DNA of 64,000 nucleotides from NCBI RefSeq assembly GCF_038502225.1, contig NC_091378.1, forward strand, positions 4,259,925 to 4,323,924. Reading direction: 5' to 3'. Below the pieces are notes generated by a model, which made no database searches, was not told the origin of the DNA, and worked only from the letters and a program-made list of their open reading frames with translations. Each line of letters opens with the position of its first letter. Position 1 is the first letter of the stretch. Made by a program: the position numbers and the translations under genes. The stretch is from Cherax quadricarinatus (taxonomy: Eukaryota; Arthropoda; Malacostraca; Decapoda; Parastacidae). Positions 47,221-57,404 of this stretch are shown here, piece by piece.

Positions 47221-47923
47221 AATGTCACCATGGTTGTTTAATATATTTATAGATGGGGTTGTAAAGGAAGTAAATGCTAGGGTGTTCGGGAGAGGGGTGG
47301 GATTAAATTTTGGGGAATCAAATTCAAAATGGGAATTGACACAGTTACTTTTTGCTGATGATACTGTGCTTATGGGAGATTCTAAAGAAAAATTGCAAAG
47401 GTTAGTGGATGAGTTTGGGAGTGTGTGTAAAGGTAGAAAGTTGAAAGTGAACATAGAAAAGAGTAAGGTGAAGAGGGTGTCAAATGATTTAGATAAAGAA
47501 AAATTGGATATCAAATTGGGGAGGAGTAGTATGGAAGAAGTGAATGTTTTCAGATACTTGGGAGTTGACGTGTCGGCGGATGGATTTATGAAGGATGAGG
47601 TTAATCATAGAATTGATGAGGGAAAAAAGGTGAGTGGTGCGTTGAGGTATATGTGGAGTCAAAAAACGTTATCTATGGAGGCAAAGAAGGGAATGTATGA
47701 AAGTATAGTAGTACCAACACTCTTATATGGGTGTGAAGCTTGGGTGGTAAATGCAGCAGCGAGGAGACGGTTGGAGGCAGTGGAGATGTCCTGTTTAAGG
47801 GCAATGTGTGGTGTAAATATTATGCAGAAAATTCGGAGTGTGGAAATTAGGAAAAGGTGTGGAGTTAATAAAAGTATTAGTCAGAGGGCAGAAGAGGGGT
47901 TGTTGAGGTGGTTGGTCATTTAG
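47221..47923 (+). pseudogene. Reverse transcriptase, C-terminal half, part 1
   Basis: In frame from about 47223: MSPWLFNIFIDGVVKEVNAR, then TQLLFADDTVLMGDSKEKLQ (FADD at 47351-47362, the RT metal-binding box), KLKVNIEKSKVKRVSN, FRYLGVDVSADGFM, IVVPTLLYGCEAWVVNAAAR and RLEAVEMSCLRAMCGVNIMQ. It ends early at LLRWLVI-stop. In related proteins the sequence continues LLRWFGHLERM, and one T missing near 47911 explains the break. The first ATG upstream (47051) lies in the foldback and (TA)n, so it is not a real start. Fingers and early palm motifs and the endonuclease are missing. Confidence 0.88.
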
Positions 47924-48150
47924 AGAGAATGGATCAAAGTAGAATGACATGGAAAGCATATAAATCTATAGGGGAAGGAAGGCGGGGTAGGGGTCGTCCT
48001 CGAAAGGGTTGGAGAGAGGGGGTAAAGGAGGTTTTGTGGGCAAGGGGCTTGGACTTCCAGCAAGCGTGCGTGAGCGTGTTAGATAGGAGTGAATGGAGAC
48101 GAATGGTACTTGGAGTACCAGGGTTGGAGTGTGAGCAGGGTAATATTTAG
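47908..48150 (+). pseudogene. Reverse transcriptase C-terminus, part 2 (after frameshift)
   Basis: It continues the same protein in another frame: GHLERMDQSRMTWKAYKSI, GRGRPRKGWREGVKEVLW, LDRSEWRRMVLGVPGLECEQ, then a stop. It overlaps part 1 by 16 bases because of the single-base loss near 47911. Confidence 0.85.
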
Positions 48151-48447
48151 TGAAGGGATTCAGGGAAACCGGTTATTTTCATATAGTCGGACTTGAGTCC
48201 TGGAAATGGGAAGTACAATGCCTGCACTTTAAAGGAGGGGTTTGGGATATTGGCAGTTTGGAGGGATATGTTGTGTATCTTTATACGTATATGCTTCTAA
48301 ACTGTTGTATTCTGAGCACCTCTGCAAAAGCAGTGATAATGTGTGAGTGTGGTGAAAGTGTTGAATGATGATGAAAGTATTTTCTTTTTGGGGATTTTCT
48401 TTCTTTTTTGGGTCACCCTGCCTCGGTGGGAGACGGCCGACTTGTTG

Positions 48448-48449
<2 letters not shown>

Positions 48450-48503
<54 letters not shown>
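48450..48503. repeat. (TA)n microsatellite at a LINE 3' end
   Basis: About 26 TA dinucleotides directly follow the LINE terminus cttgttgaaa. Confidence 0.97.
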
Positions 48504-48506
<3 letters not shown>

Positions 48507-48918
48507 AGAGGGTATCAAAGTATTTTTGACTGGTGGTGTACAAGGGATATGCAGCCTTAATGACCCTCTTGTAGTAGATAGACTTTAAGCGCCATTTTAT
48601 CCAGCCTTAACAGTTTAATGTCACTGTTTTTTCCCCATGGTCTTGAAACAGTAAAAAAACACGTTTGATTGGGAGGACGGGTGTCATTCAACAGTCTTCC
48701 CGTTATCTGTTAATATCTGTTTATGGTTCCAGGGTCCTGCCTTTCCCCTCCCTGTTGTTGAGTCTCTGGCCAAGCCTCGTAAATTAGGAAGGAAATATTA
48801 CTGGTCTATGTTTTGGTGTGATGGTGTTTGTGTCGAGGGATAATATCTGTCTTTATTGTTTGTTGATTTTGACCCTTGTTTTAAGGTTATTTGTGTTTGT
48901 TTATGTCTGTGAGTGCTG

Positions 48919-48920
<2 letters not shown>
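48504..48920. other. No feature recognised
   Basis: Mixed sequence without a gene, repeat or domain. Confidence 0.45.
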
Positions 48921-48963
<43 letters not shown>

Positions 48964-49131
48964 ACTACTCTGTATTACTGTACTACCACTGCTGCTGCTG
49001 CTGCTGCTGCACTGCTACTGCTGCTGCCACCACTGCTGCCTGCTGCCACTGCTGCTGCTGCTGCTGCTGCTGTTGCCGCTGCTCTGTACTGTAACAGCTG
49101 CGCTGCACTGCTGCTGCTGCTGCACTGCTAC

Positions 49132-49170
<39 letters not shown>

Positions 49171-49275
49171 GCTGCTGCTGCTGTACTGTACTGCTGCTGC
49201 TGCTGCTGTGCCTGCTGCTGTGCTGCTGCTGCACCTGGTGCTTAGCTTGCGGCTATGCTGCTGCTGCTGCTGCTG
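48921..49275. repeat. (CTG)n/(TGC)n triplet array with interruptions
   Basis: Runs of 7-14 TGC triplets separated by short tactgta and cactgctac segments. The longest clean run is about 14 triplets at the start. Cys, Ala, Leu and Gln frames come from the repeat. Confidence 0.96.
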
Positions 49276-49535
49276 TAGTGGTGGTGGATGGTCTCAGAAC
49301 TAAGACTTGTAAATAGATGGTAAGATTTACCTGTCATCTTACATGTTGACGAGACAGTGTACAATATTTAAGAAGCTTCCGTCTAACATTCATACGACAA
49401 AACGGTGGTTGCCCTCCCTGTTGATGTAATCACGAGACCTGTCTGAAACCGAAGTAATTCGAACACACAACAGAGCCCCAGGATGGGCTCTCAACACCTA
49501 GACGTGAGCACCTTCGAACACCAGTTGGAAGATGT
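49276..49535. other. No feature recognised
   Basis: Mixed sequence; nothing supported. Confidence 0.4.
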
Positions 49536-49615
49536 GTAGTATGCAGTGATCAGTCCCTCAACCTTAGAATGATGTGTTCGGACCATCAGTCTTGATGGTC
49601 CGAACACACACAGTT
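49536..49615. mobile_element. Central part of a foldback element, type A
   Basis: cagtgatcagtccctcaacc is followed by the hairpin gtgttcggaccatcagtctt/gatggtccgaacac. This matches the centre of the 58583-58927 element, but the outer arms are missing or diverged. Confidence 0.7.
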
Positions 49616-49884
49616 TCCCGTGTGTTGCACAGGCTTCTCGTTCATTTACTGGTCGACTTCATCTACTGGTCAACGATTACTGACACAGCAACGTTTTGGG
49701 ATCTTGGGAGATTTCCCTGACATCTCCCAGCACTTACTTGGCGTATTGGCATGACCTACATCCATTATAGATTCTACCCACTTGTGACGCCGCCTCCAGC
49801 TGCTTCACCTCGCCTGTCTTAGTATGTCATCACCTACATATTTACATATTATGTTTTTATAAAGATTGATGGGCTAAATATATC
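49616..49884. other. No gene recognised
   Basis: Contains a loose acgttttgggatcttgggag/cctgacatctcccag inverted segment near 49690-49730. No coding evidence. Confidence 0.35.
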
Positions 49885-50002
49885 CTTAGGCTGAGAGACT
49901 GATTACCTGTAACTTCTTCACATCTCAGTTTTGAACCGATGAAGCCACTGGCTGGGGAAACGTTCTCAGGTGTTGCACAAGTGTCTCATTCACGCAGTTT
50001 CC
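49885..50002. mobile_element. Single right arm of a foldback element, type A
   Basis: ggctgagagactgattacct, aaccgatgaagccactggct and ggggaaacgttctcaggtgt, tgcacaagtgtctcatt match the type A right arm. Confidence 0.75.
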
Positions 50003-50127
50003 TTCAAGAAGGTATGTAATATTAAGAGAGATAACATCGGGATGGCTGTGATGCTTCCTGCTTATAAATGTACAGTAATGAATGATCATCTCCGTTACTT
50101 CCTGTCATTACCTTAGTCACTCTGCTA

Positions 50128-50705
50128 ACCCACCTTGGGCAAGCCACCATCACCACCTGCACTGGCTTTATCAGTGTCGTAACCCACCATCACCACCTGC
50201 ACTGGCTTTATCAGTGTAGTAACCCACCATCACCACCTGCACTGGCTTTATCAGTGCAGTAACCCACCCTCACCACCTGCACTGGCTTTATCAGTGTAGT
50301 AACCCACCATCATCACCTGCACTGGCTTTATCAGTGTAGTAACCCACCCTCACCACCTGCACTGGCTTTATCAGTGCAGTAACCCACCCTCACCACCTGC
50401 ACTGGCTTTATCAGTGCAGTAACCCACCCTCACCACCTGCACTGGCTTTATCAGTGTAGTAACCCACCCTCACCACCTGCACTGGCTTTATCAGTGCAGA
50501 AACCCACCCTCCCTCACCACCTGCACTGGCCTTTCTTTATCAGCGCAGTAACCCACCTCACCACCTGCACTGGCTTTATCAGTGCAGTAACCCACCTCAC
50601 CACCTCGCACTGGCTTTACCCTGCAGATCAGTCAGTAACCCTACCTCACCACCTGCACTGGCTTTATCAGTGCAGTAACCCACCCTCACCACCTGCACTA
50701 TTTCA
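50128..50705. repeat. 40-bp minisatellite, about 14 units
   Basis: Core caccacctgcactggcttta then tcagtg(t/c)agtaacccacc. Alternate states are ccatcacc/ccctcacc and gtgtagt/gtgcagt. The 3' units (from 50510) have small insertions and deletions. Confidence 0.95.
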
Positions 50706-50763
50706 CTCAGCCCACACTGACCTCATCAGATCCCGGCAAATCTTGATTTTTTTTAGCTGCTTT

Positions 50764-50815
50764 GGTCACAGGTCACGGGTTACAGGTCACGGGTTGCAGG
50801 TCACGGTTACAGGGG
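50764..50815. repeat. Short 14-bp repeat (ggtcacgggttaca)
   Basis: Three to four copies of ggtcacgggttaca with variants. Confidence 0.85.
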
Positions 50816-51067
50816 TGTAGGTAGTCTACAGGCTGAGGGGGGGGGGTAAAATTTTCTTCAGTTAAAGCGTGCAGTTCCCTACGAATTGCTGTTCACGCAT
50901 TTTTGTACGTTTTGAATGGCACCTGGAGATGTCCTTCACTCCCATGGATGGACATGAGTCCTCCTGATCCTCCCCCTCCTTCTCTTCCCCTTCCTTCTTC
51001 TCCTCCTCGACCATACTTGAAGGCTACCTGAAGATGCTTCTACATTTCGGGCAAATCCCTTCATAAT
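50816..51067. other. No feature recognised
   Basis: Mixed sequence with a G run at 50838 and a CT-rich patch; no gene. Confidence 0.4.
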
Positions 51068-51195
51068 TTTACAGGTGTAAATTACAAGGTATCTTTCTCG
51101 CCTTTATTCCAGGGAGTACTTGACTGTACATAAGGGCAGGGAAAGTTCTCTGTACATTCTCCAGTTCTGCAGTCTCGCCTATCTTAAAGTGGCTG
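51068..51195 (-). mobile_element. LINE pol fragment (family T)
   Basis: gtgtaaattacaaggtatct, ttctcgcctttattccaggg and tctctgtacattctccagtt align with the minus-strand ERRRERY/VQRTF region of 54850-54995. Confidence 0.7.
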
Positions 51196-51221
51196 TTAGG
51201 TTCGTGCAGTAAGAGTGTTGC

Positions 51222-53430
51222 AACAAATGGTACAGTACAGGTGGGTGGTTAAAACAAGTGGTACAGTACAGGTGGGTGGTTACAACAAGTGGTACACTAC
51301 AGGAGGGTGGTTGCAACAAGTGGTACAGTATATTTGGGTGGAAACAACAAGTGGTACAGTACAGGTGGGTGGTTGCAACAAGTGGTACAGTACAGGTGGG
51401 TGGTTGCAACAAGTGGTACAGTACAGGTGGGTGGATGCAACAAGTGGTACAGTACAGGTAGGTGAATGCAACAAGTGGTACAGTACAGGTGGGTGGTTGC
51501 AACAAATGGTACAGTACAGGTGGGTGGGTGCAACAAGTGGTACAGTACAGGTGGGCGGTTGCAACAAGTGGTACAGTACCGGTGGGTGGATGCAGTAAGT
51601 GGTACAGTACAGGTAGGTGGTTGCAACAAGTGGTGCAGTACAGTTGGGTGGTTGCAACAAGTGGTACAGTACAGGTGATTGGTGGTAACAAGTGGTACAA
51701 TACAGGTAGGTGATTGCAATAAGTGGTACAGTACAGGTGGGTGGTTGCAACAATTGGTACAGTATAGGTGGGTGGTTGCAACAAGTGGTACAGTACAGGT
51801 GGGTGGTTGCAACAAGTGGTACAGTACAGGTGGGTGGATGTCACAAGTGGTGCAGTAAAGGTGGGTGGATGCAACAAGTGGTACAGTACAGGTGGGTGGA
51901 TGCAACAAGTGGTACAGTACAGGTGGGTGGTTGCAACAAGTGGTACAGTACAGGTGGGTGGATGCAACAAGTGGTACAGTACAGGTGGGTGGATGCAACA
52001 AGTGGTGCAGTAAAGGTGGGTGGATGCAACAAGTGGTACAGTACAGGTGGGTGGATGCAACAAGTGGTACAGTACAGGTGGGTGGTTGCAACAAGTGGTA
52101 CAGTACAGGTGGGTGGATGCAACAAGTGGTACAGTACAGGTGGGTGGATGTCACAAGTGGTGCAGTAAAGGTGGGTGGATGCAACAAGTGGTACAGTACA
52201 GGTGGGTGGATGTCACAAGTGGTGCAGTAAAGGTGGGTGGATGCAACAAGTGGTACAGTACAGGTGGGTGGATGCAACAAGTGGTACAGTACAGGTGGGT
52301 GGTTGCAACAAGTGGTACAGTACAGGTGGGTGGATGCAACAAGTGGTACAGTACAGGTGGGTGGATGCAACAAGTGGTACAGTACAGGTGGGTGGTTGCA
52401 ACAAGTGGTACAGTACAGGTGGGTGGTTGCAACAAGTGGTACAGTACAGGTGGGTGGATGCAACAAGTGGTACAGTACAGGTGGGTGGTTGCAACAAGTG
52501 GTGCAGTACAGGTGGGTGGTTGCAACAAGTGGTGCAGTACAGGTGGGTGGTTGCAACAAGTGGTACAGTACAGGTGGGTGGTTGCAACAAGTGGTGCAGT
52601 ACAGGTGGGTGGTTGCAACAAGTGGTGCAGTACAGGTGGGTGGTTGCAACAAGTGGTACAGTACAGGTGGGTGGTTGCAACAAGTGTTACAGTACAGGTG
52701 GGTGGTTGCAATGTGTTACAGTGCAGGTGGGTGGTTGCAACAAGTGGTACAGGTGGATGGATGCAACAAGTGGTACAGTACAGGTGGGTGGATGCAACAA
52801 GTGGTACAGTACAGGTGGGTGGTTGCAACAAGTGGTACAGTACAGGTGGGTGGATGCAACAAGTGGTACAGTACAGGTGGGTGGTTGCAGCAAGTGTTAC
52901 AGTACAGGTGGGTGGTTGCAACAAGTGTTACAGTACAGGTGGGTGGTTGCAACAAGTGGTACAGTACAGGTGGGTGGTTGCAACAAGTGATACAGTACAG
53001 GTGGGTGGTTGCAACAAGTGGTACAGTACAGGTGGGTGTCTGCAACAAGTGTTACAGTACAGGTGGGTGGTTGGTTGCAACAAGTGGTAGCAGACAGGTG
53101 GGTGGTTGCACAAGTGGTACAGTACAGGTGGGTGGTTGCAACAAGTGGTACAGTACAGGTGGGTGGTTGCAACAAGTGGTACAGTACGGGTGGGTGGCTG
53201 CAACAAGTGTTACAGTACAGGTGGGTGGTTGCAACAAGTGGTACAGTACAGGTGGGTGGTTGCAACAAGTGTTACAGTACAGGTGGGTGGTTGCAACAAG
53301 TGGTACAGTACAGGTGGGTGGTTGCAACAAGTGGTACAGTACAGGTGGGTGGTTGCAACAAGTGTTACAGTACAGGTGGGTGGTTGCAACAAGTGGTACA
53401 GTACAGGTGGGTGGTTGCAACAAGCAGGTG
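51222..53430. repeat. 31-bp minisatellite, about 71 units
   Basis: Core gtgggtggttgcaacaagtg then gtacagtacag. Variants are ggTtgcaac/ggAtgcaac, gtAcagtac/gtGcagtac/gtTacagtac, and a rare ggatgtcac...gcagtaaag unit at about 51838, 52147 and 52208. Irregular units occur near 52700-52760 and 53060-53110. Long frames on both strands are repeat products. Confidence 0.97.
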
Positions 53431-54000
53431 ATATAGGGCAGCTACCACGCCAGATTGACTTCAATAAACGCACACGCTGTTATCACAGGCAACATGCCCT
53501 CTAACACGTGTTGGTATTCTCTAACACCTCCCCGCCTCACCCCTACCCAAGGTCTCTCCTCTGCCACCTCCCCCATGTTGACCTCACCTCATTGTGTCCC
53601 TCCCCGCTTCATCTCGCATTTCCATACCCCCGCCTCACTCCCTGTTCCTCCTCACTGATTTTAACTGCCCCTCATCGCCTCATATAAGTCCCTGCTCCTC
53701 CTGAATCTTAATAATTCCCCTCCTCGCTTCACCTCACTCCCTACTCGTCCCCAACCATTCTAACTGCCTCTCCTTCCCTCGCCTCACTCCCTGCTCCTCC
53801 CCAAAAATTCTAACTGCCCCTCCTCGCCTCACCTCACTCCCTGCTCGTCCCGCTAAGAGTTAAATAAAAGTATTTAGTTGCTTTCAACTATCTTTGGTTT
53901 TTGCCTCACTTACTCCCACCTTAAGATAATTACCCCCACCTTACCTGTAATTAGTAATATCTAGGTAATGTATATAGTATTTAACTACATCATTACACAA
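53431..54000. other. No gene; CT-rich ctcctc/cctcactccctgctc segments
   Basis: 53520-53850 is C/T-rich with loosely repeated ctcacctcactccctgctc. No coding evidence. Confidence 0.5.
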
Positions 54001-54002
54001 TA

Positions 54003-54381
54003 CAGGGGCCCCCGCTTATACAGCAGGTTAGGTTCTGGGCTACTTGTGAAGAAAAAATCGCTGTAAAGTGAATCACTTTTTTTTAAATGTATATAAAAGC
54101 CTGATAACATGGTTGCACTATCATATATTAAGTGAGCAATATAGGTAAAAAAATGTATATACAGTACACGCATTACTTAAAGTATTTTCGTTCTTAGCTT
54201 GTAGTGAGTGGTGAACATATTTATTGTAGGAAATCTGAGTAACTGAAGGATGGGTATAATTCAAAATTGCTGCACTAGCGAAGCGCCGTAAAGCAAAGCG
54301 CCGTAAAGCAAAGTGCCGTGAAGCAAAGCGCCGTAAAGCAAAGCGCCGTAAAGCAAAGCGCTGTAAAGCGAGGCCCTTCTG
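54003..54381. mobile_element. Tc1/mariner (Tigger-like) MITE with an internal 15-bp array
   Basis: The left end caggggcccccgcttataca and the right end (reverse complement) cagaagggcctcgctttaca form terminal inverted repeats of about 22 bp. TA dinucleotides flank both sides (54001-54002 and 54382-54383), as expected for a TA target duplication. The subterminal ggttaggttctgggc and aaatcgctgtaaagtgaatc resemble Tigger-type MITEs. At 54280-54370 six to seven copies of a 15-bp unit gcgccgtaaagcaaa lie next to the right repeat. No transposase frame. Confidence 0.8.
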
Positions 54382-54484
54382 TAACTGCAGGTAGACTGAG
54401 GTTGTCAGGTGATTACCTAGGGTGGTGTACTGTCAGGATATCGCTGCCTCAGTCAGCTCTCACACTGCCCTCTACCTGGAGTGT

Positions 54485-55092
54485 ATTCCAGGGATCATCC
54501 CCTCCACGTCCCGGCTCACGACCAGGCCTCCCGGTGGATCAGGGTCTGATTAACAAGGCTGCTACTGCTGGCCGCATATAGTCCAACGTACGAACCACAG
54601 CCCGGCTGATCTGGCACCGTCTTTAAGTATCTGTCCAGCTCTCTCTTGAAGGCAGCCAGGGGTTTATTGGTAATTCCTCTTATGCATGGTGGGAGGCTTT
54701 TGAACAGTCTTGGGCCCCGGACACTTGTGTTTTCTCGTAGTGTACCAATGGCGTCCTTACTTTTAATTTGGGGTATTTTGCACCACCTGCCCAGTCTTCT
54801 GCTTTCATAGGGAGTGATTTCTGTGTGCAGATTTGGGACCATTCCTTCCAAGATTTTTCCAAGTGTAGATTATGATATATCTCTCCCTCCTGCGTTCCAA
54901 CGAGTACAAGTCAAGTGCTTCCAAGTGTTCCCAGTAGTTAAGGTGCTTGACAGAACTTACACGTGCAGTAAAGGTTCTTTGTACATTTTCTAGATCTGCA
55001 ATTTCACCTGCCTTGAATGGTGATGTTAATGTACAGCAGTATTCCAGCCTAGAGAGAACAAGTGATTTGAAAAGGATTATCATTGGCATCAT
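54485..55092 (-). mobile_element. LINE pol C-terminal remnant and tail, best copy of family T
   Basis: The minus strand of 55092-54805 reads LFKSLVLSRLEYCCTLTSPF, IADLENVQRTFTARV and LYSLERRRERYIIIYTWKNL. In another frame 54851-54516 continues HTEITPYESRRLGRW, SVRGPRLFKSLPPCIRG, LAAFKRELDRYLKTVPDQPG and SYVGLYAASSSSLVNQTLI, down to the tail blocks at 54485-54540. One frameshift joins the parts near 54840. The RT catalytic core is absent. This copy shows that the short tail fragments scattered over the window are the 3' end of the same LINE. Confidence 0.88.
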
Positions 55093-55172
55093 CTGGCTCG
55101 TTGGTAAAGTACTGTGGACTCTGATACAGAGTTTCCGAATTCGAGCCTTGCTTTGGACGTAGAGACAAAGCT

Positions 55173-55174
<2 letters not shown>

Positions 55175-55235
<61 letters not shown>

Positions 55236-55265
55236 ATATATATTATATATGTATATATATATATA
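55175..55265. repeat. (TA)n microsatellite, imperfect
   Basis: TA run with CTA and TATTATA interruptions near 55232-55250. Confidence 0.95.
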
Positions 55266-55489
55266 AGCGCTGTGATGAATGTTGGATCTCTTGCCACAAG
55301 GTCGCCAGATATTTGAGAGCTCAAGAGGAGAAAATATGGTCTCATTATTTACTAAAATCATTTGTTTTATTTCTTTTTTATCTCCCTGGTCTGGTTTATA
55401 CTTCCTTACCTATGACTATTGTTTTGATGCTTATTGTGTAATTCATGCAGGTAAGTTACCCTAAGTGCAGGTGTTAATATTTGAAAAAA
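55266..55489. other. No feature recognised
   Basis: Mixed sequence; short frames only. Confidence 0.4.
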
Positions 55490-55565
55490 AAAACCATACC
55501 ACGGGTGGGGATAGAATCCGCGGTCAGAGAGTCAAAACTCCAGACCGTCGCGTTAGCCACTGAAG
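55490..55565 (-). other. tRNA-derived SINE segment
   Basis: On the minus strand: tggctaacgcgacggtctgg (A-box-like TGGCTAACGCG), then tctctgaccgcggattctat with a B-box-like GGATTCTATCC, and ccacccgtggta. It is homologous to each arm of the palindrome at 36134-36225. Confidence 0.6.
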
Positions 55566-55711
55566 TTAGTGGTGATGGTTTACCTACCTGGCGGTGATAG
55601 AACTTAAATGTTGGTGGGTTCTATGGCTTTATCATGAGTATGATGGGTAAGAGATGGGGATTAATAGCGCCCTTAATCACTTGACTCACCGTCTTCTCTC
55701 TCTCTCCACAG
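55566..55711 (+). other. Putative intron end with 3' splice site
   Basis: It ends in a polypyrimidine run gtcttctctctctctccaca plus g, a strong acceptor with the AG at 55710-55711. A cttaatcacttgactcac segment about 30 bases upstream could contain the branch point. Confidence 0.5.
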
Positions 55712-55850
55712 CGGCCGCCGTCATCATCTATGTCATATTCTGGGGGTGCGGGTGGGGATGACGCCCGATCCCCAGGTTCTGGGGGCACTCCAGGGCCTCT
55801 CTCCCACCAACCCGCCTCCCAGCAATCAGCTGACAACACCAGCGAAGCAG
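55712..55850 (+). CDS. Putative internal coding exon (Ser/Gly/Pro-rich), host gene unknown
   Basis: 139 bases lie between a clear acceptor (tctctctccacag) and a consensus donor (AAGCAG|GTGAGT at 55850/55851). Read from 55712 in phase 0 it is open throughout: RPPSSSMSYSGGAGGDDARS then PGSGGTPGPLSHQPASQQSA and DNTSEA plus one base. This low-complexity, acidic/Ser/Pro-rich peptide is typical of disordered regions in nuclear or signalling proteins, but I do not recognise the protein. Of the other two frames, one has a hydrophobic stretch but a stop. No partner exon is found in the window, which would fit a gene with long repeat-filled introns. An untranslated exon or a chance match is possible. 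Confidence 0.55.
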
Positions 55851-55989
55851 GTGAGTCATTGTTGTATTTTAATTTGCAGGTGTTCAAAAGACAGGAATTC
55901 ACGGACGGAGAATCGAGCTTCAACTTTTCCTTGTCCTTTAAGACATGTATTAAAATTCTCAAGAGTGACTAATCTAGAAACTACAAACA

Positions 55990-56232
55990 TAGGAGGTATG
56001 CAAAACAACCACAGGGGGAGTTGAATGATAGCTCTAGGCCTTTCGTGTTGCAGTCAACATCATCAGGAGCTTACAATATTAAAGAAATGAGTGGGAGGTC
56101 CCAGTAGATTCGTTCGGTGGAATCTGCTGCCACCTCATTTCTGCAACATTGCAGCCTCCTGATGATGTGTTGACTGCAACACGAAAGACCTAGAGCTATC
56201 ATTCAACTCCCCCCGTAGTTGTTCTGCATCGC
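55990..56232. mobile_element. Foldback element, type C
   Basis: aaaacaaccacagggggagt, tgaatgatagctctaggcct and ttcgtgttgcagtcaacatc at 56002-56065 pair with gatgatgtgttgactgcaac, acgaaagacctagagctatc and attcaactccccccgtagtt at 56158-56222. The ~90-base centre is unpaired. The outer motif caaaacaaccac is the same as in the 46968-47107 element. Confidence 0.9.
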
Positions 56233-56364
56233 GTATCACTTGTTCACTATTTTTGCATAGGTATGGAAGGCAAGTTAGTTGAGGAGAAAATGTCAACATT
56301 GATGAGAGGGAACACTGATGTCATGTCTTATGTGTGTGTGATACCACTGTTGATATCTCTTAAT
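56233..56364. other. No feature recognised
   Basis: Mixed sequence; nothing supported. Confidence 0.4.
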
Positions 56365-56412
56365 GGGTCCGTGGATCATCGCCCCCGACGCCCGGTCCCA
56401 GACCAGGGCCGC
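56365..56412 (-). mobile_element. LINE tail fragment (family T)
   Basis: gtccgtggatcatcgccccc, gacgcccggtcccagaccag is the tail segment, reverse orientation. Confidence 0.6.
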
Positions 56413-56447
56413 TAGTTTGATAAGGATGCAAATTAATGTATTCACAA

Positions 56448-56520
56448 GAACACAAGAAAGGAGGAACACTGCAGCAGACCTACTGGCCCATACTTGGCAG
56501 GTCCTTCTCAGAAGAAAACC
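56448..56520 (-). mobile_element. CR1-like LINE 3' terminus fragment
   Basis: aagaacacaagaaaggagga, acactgcagcagacctactg and gcccatacttggcaggtcct are the reverse complement of the terminus at 62985-63041 (…cctttcttatgttctta). Confidence 0.78.
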
Positions 56521-56639
56521 ACCTGATGTAAGTCTTATATCGTGATCAGTTTGTGTCTAGACGTTGAGAACGTGATGTATATATTCTGACCTGTACAGAA
56601 ATATTCTTTTACACGGTAGACAGATAACCCATAAATGGG

Positions 56640-56738
56640 AGAGAGGAGCTTACAACGTTTCGGTCAGGTCAGACTTGGTCTATTAACAGTCACACTGAGT
56701 TGTAAATGGTCCAGGTCGGACCGAAATGTTATATTGTG
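56640..56738. mobile_element. Foldback element, type B, partly decayed
   Basis: gagaggagcttacaacgttt, cggtcaggtcagacttgg and ccaggtcggaccgaaatgtt are the two arms around aacagtcacactgagttgta. They correspond to 39450-39535. Confidence 0.75.
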
Positions 56739-56807
56739 GTTTTCTGTTTTTGCTTTCTAGTCTCGGTATTACCATCCCAGTCACAAACCTGAAGACTGAA
56801 ATACTTA

Positions 56808-56995
56808 AGAACATAAGAATAAGGAGCACTACAGAAGGCCTACTGGCCCATGCGAGGCAGGGCCAAGTCACCTACCGGCCTAAGTCAGTGACCCAACCTA
56901 GTCAGGTCAGGTCACATCCACTTAAGGAGGGAGCACGGCATCAGACCTAGTAGCACAGGCTAGTCAGGTCCAACTCACACCCACTCATGTATTAA
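56808..56995 (-). mobile_element. CR1-like LINE 3' end fragment, longer copy
   Basis: aagaacataagaataaggag, cactacagaaggcctactgg and cccatgcgaggcagggccaa carry the terminus. A 3' UTR-like segment with repeated aggtcaggtcaca and agcacggcatcagacc follows, to about 56995. Confidence 0.72.
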
Positions 56996-57035
56996 TCTAA
57001 GCTGTTTTTAAAACTGCACAACGTTTTAGCTTCTG

Positions 57036-57155
57036 TGCAACCTCTGGTGCAACCTCTAGTGCAACCTCTGGTGCAACCTCTAGTGCAACCTCTGGTGCAA
57101 CCTCTAGTGCAACCTCTGGTGCAACCTCTAGTGCAACCTCTGGTGCAACCTGTGG
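57036..57155. repeat. 12/24-bp minisatellite
   Basis: Ten units of gtgcaacctct(g/a); g and a types alternate strictly, making a 24-bp dimer. The VQPL and CTRG frames come from the repeat. Confidence 0.95.
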
Positions 57156-57171
57156 CAGCCTTGTGGAGACA

Positions 57172-57295
57172 TTTTGTCAAGCCGATACCCGGCTTGACAA
57201 AGCTCCTGGAGAGCGAAACGTTGCCACAATAAAATGTCACATTAGGTTGCATCTGTGTCCTTTTACTTTACATATTGTGGGTAATTCTACCAACA
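57172..57295. mobile_element. Foldback-type arm, type A variant
   Basis: gtcaagccgatacccggctt gac forms a short hairpin. It is followed by gctcctggagagcgaaacgt, tgccacaataaaatgtcaca and gtgtccttttactttacata. The same order is seen at 17800-17885 and 26106-26215. The AATAAA is at about 57229. Confidence 0.75.
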
Positions 57296-57404
57296 TTATT
57301 ACATTCACATAAGTTACATCCCGATCTTTCTTGTAGTTCTGTAAGATTATTCTGACAGCTTATTTTAAACACCAGCATACACACATGTGTGAAGACAATA
57401 CCAT

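Larger units (their letters stand above)
47221..48450 (+). mobile_element. 5'-truncated LINE with RT C-terminal half and 3' UTR
   Basis: The element starts inside the reverse transcriptase domain, immediately after (TA)n(TG)n, and runs to a 3' UTR ending gggtcaccctgcctcggtgg, gagacggccgacttgttgaa and (TA)n at 48450-48503. The FADD catalytic box is present, so the break is just upstream of RT motif C. The C-terminal region resembles the widespread arthropod LINE type with YGCEAW, GRGRPRKGW and DRSEWRRMV motifs; clade assignment (RTE- or Jockey-related) is uncertain. Confidence 0.88.

Noticed and set aside
48891..49303. Cys-, Ala-, Leu- and Gln-rich frames; possible expanded CTG locus
   Set aside because: Interrupted triplet repeat without flanking coding sequence; no evidence for a transcript.
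51179..53504. Many frames of 70-450 codons on both strands, some Cys/Thr/Pro-rich
   Set aside because: 31-bp array; no unique coding sequence.
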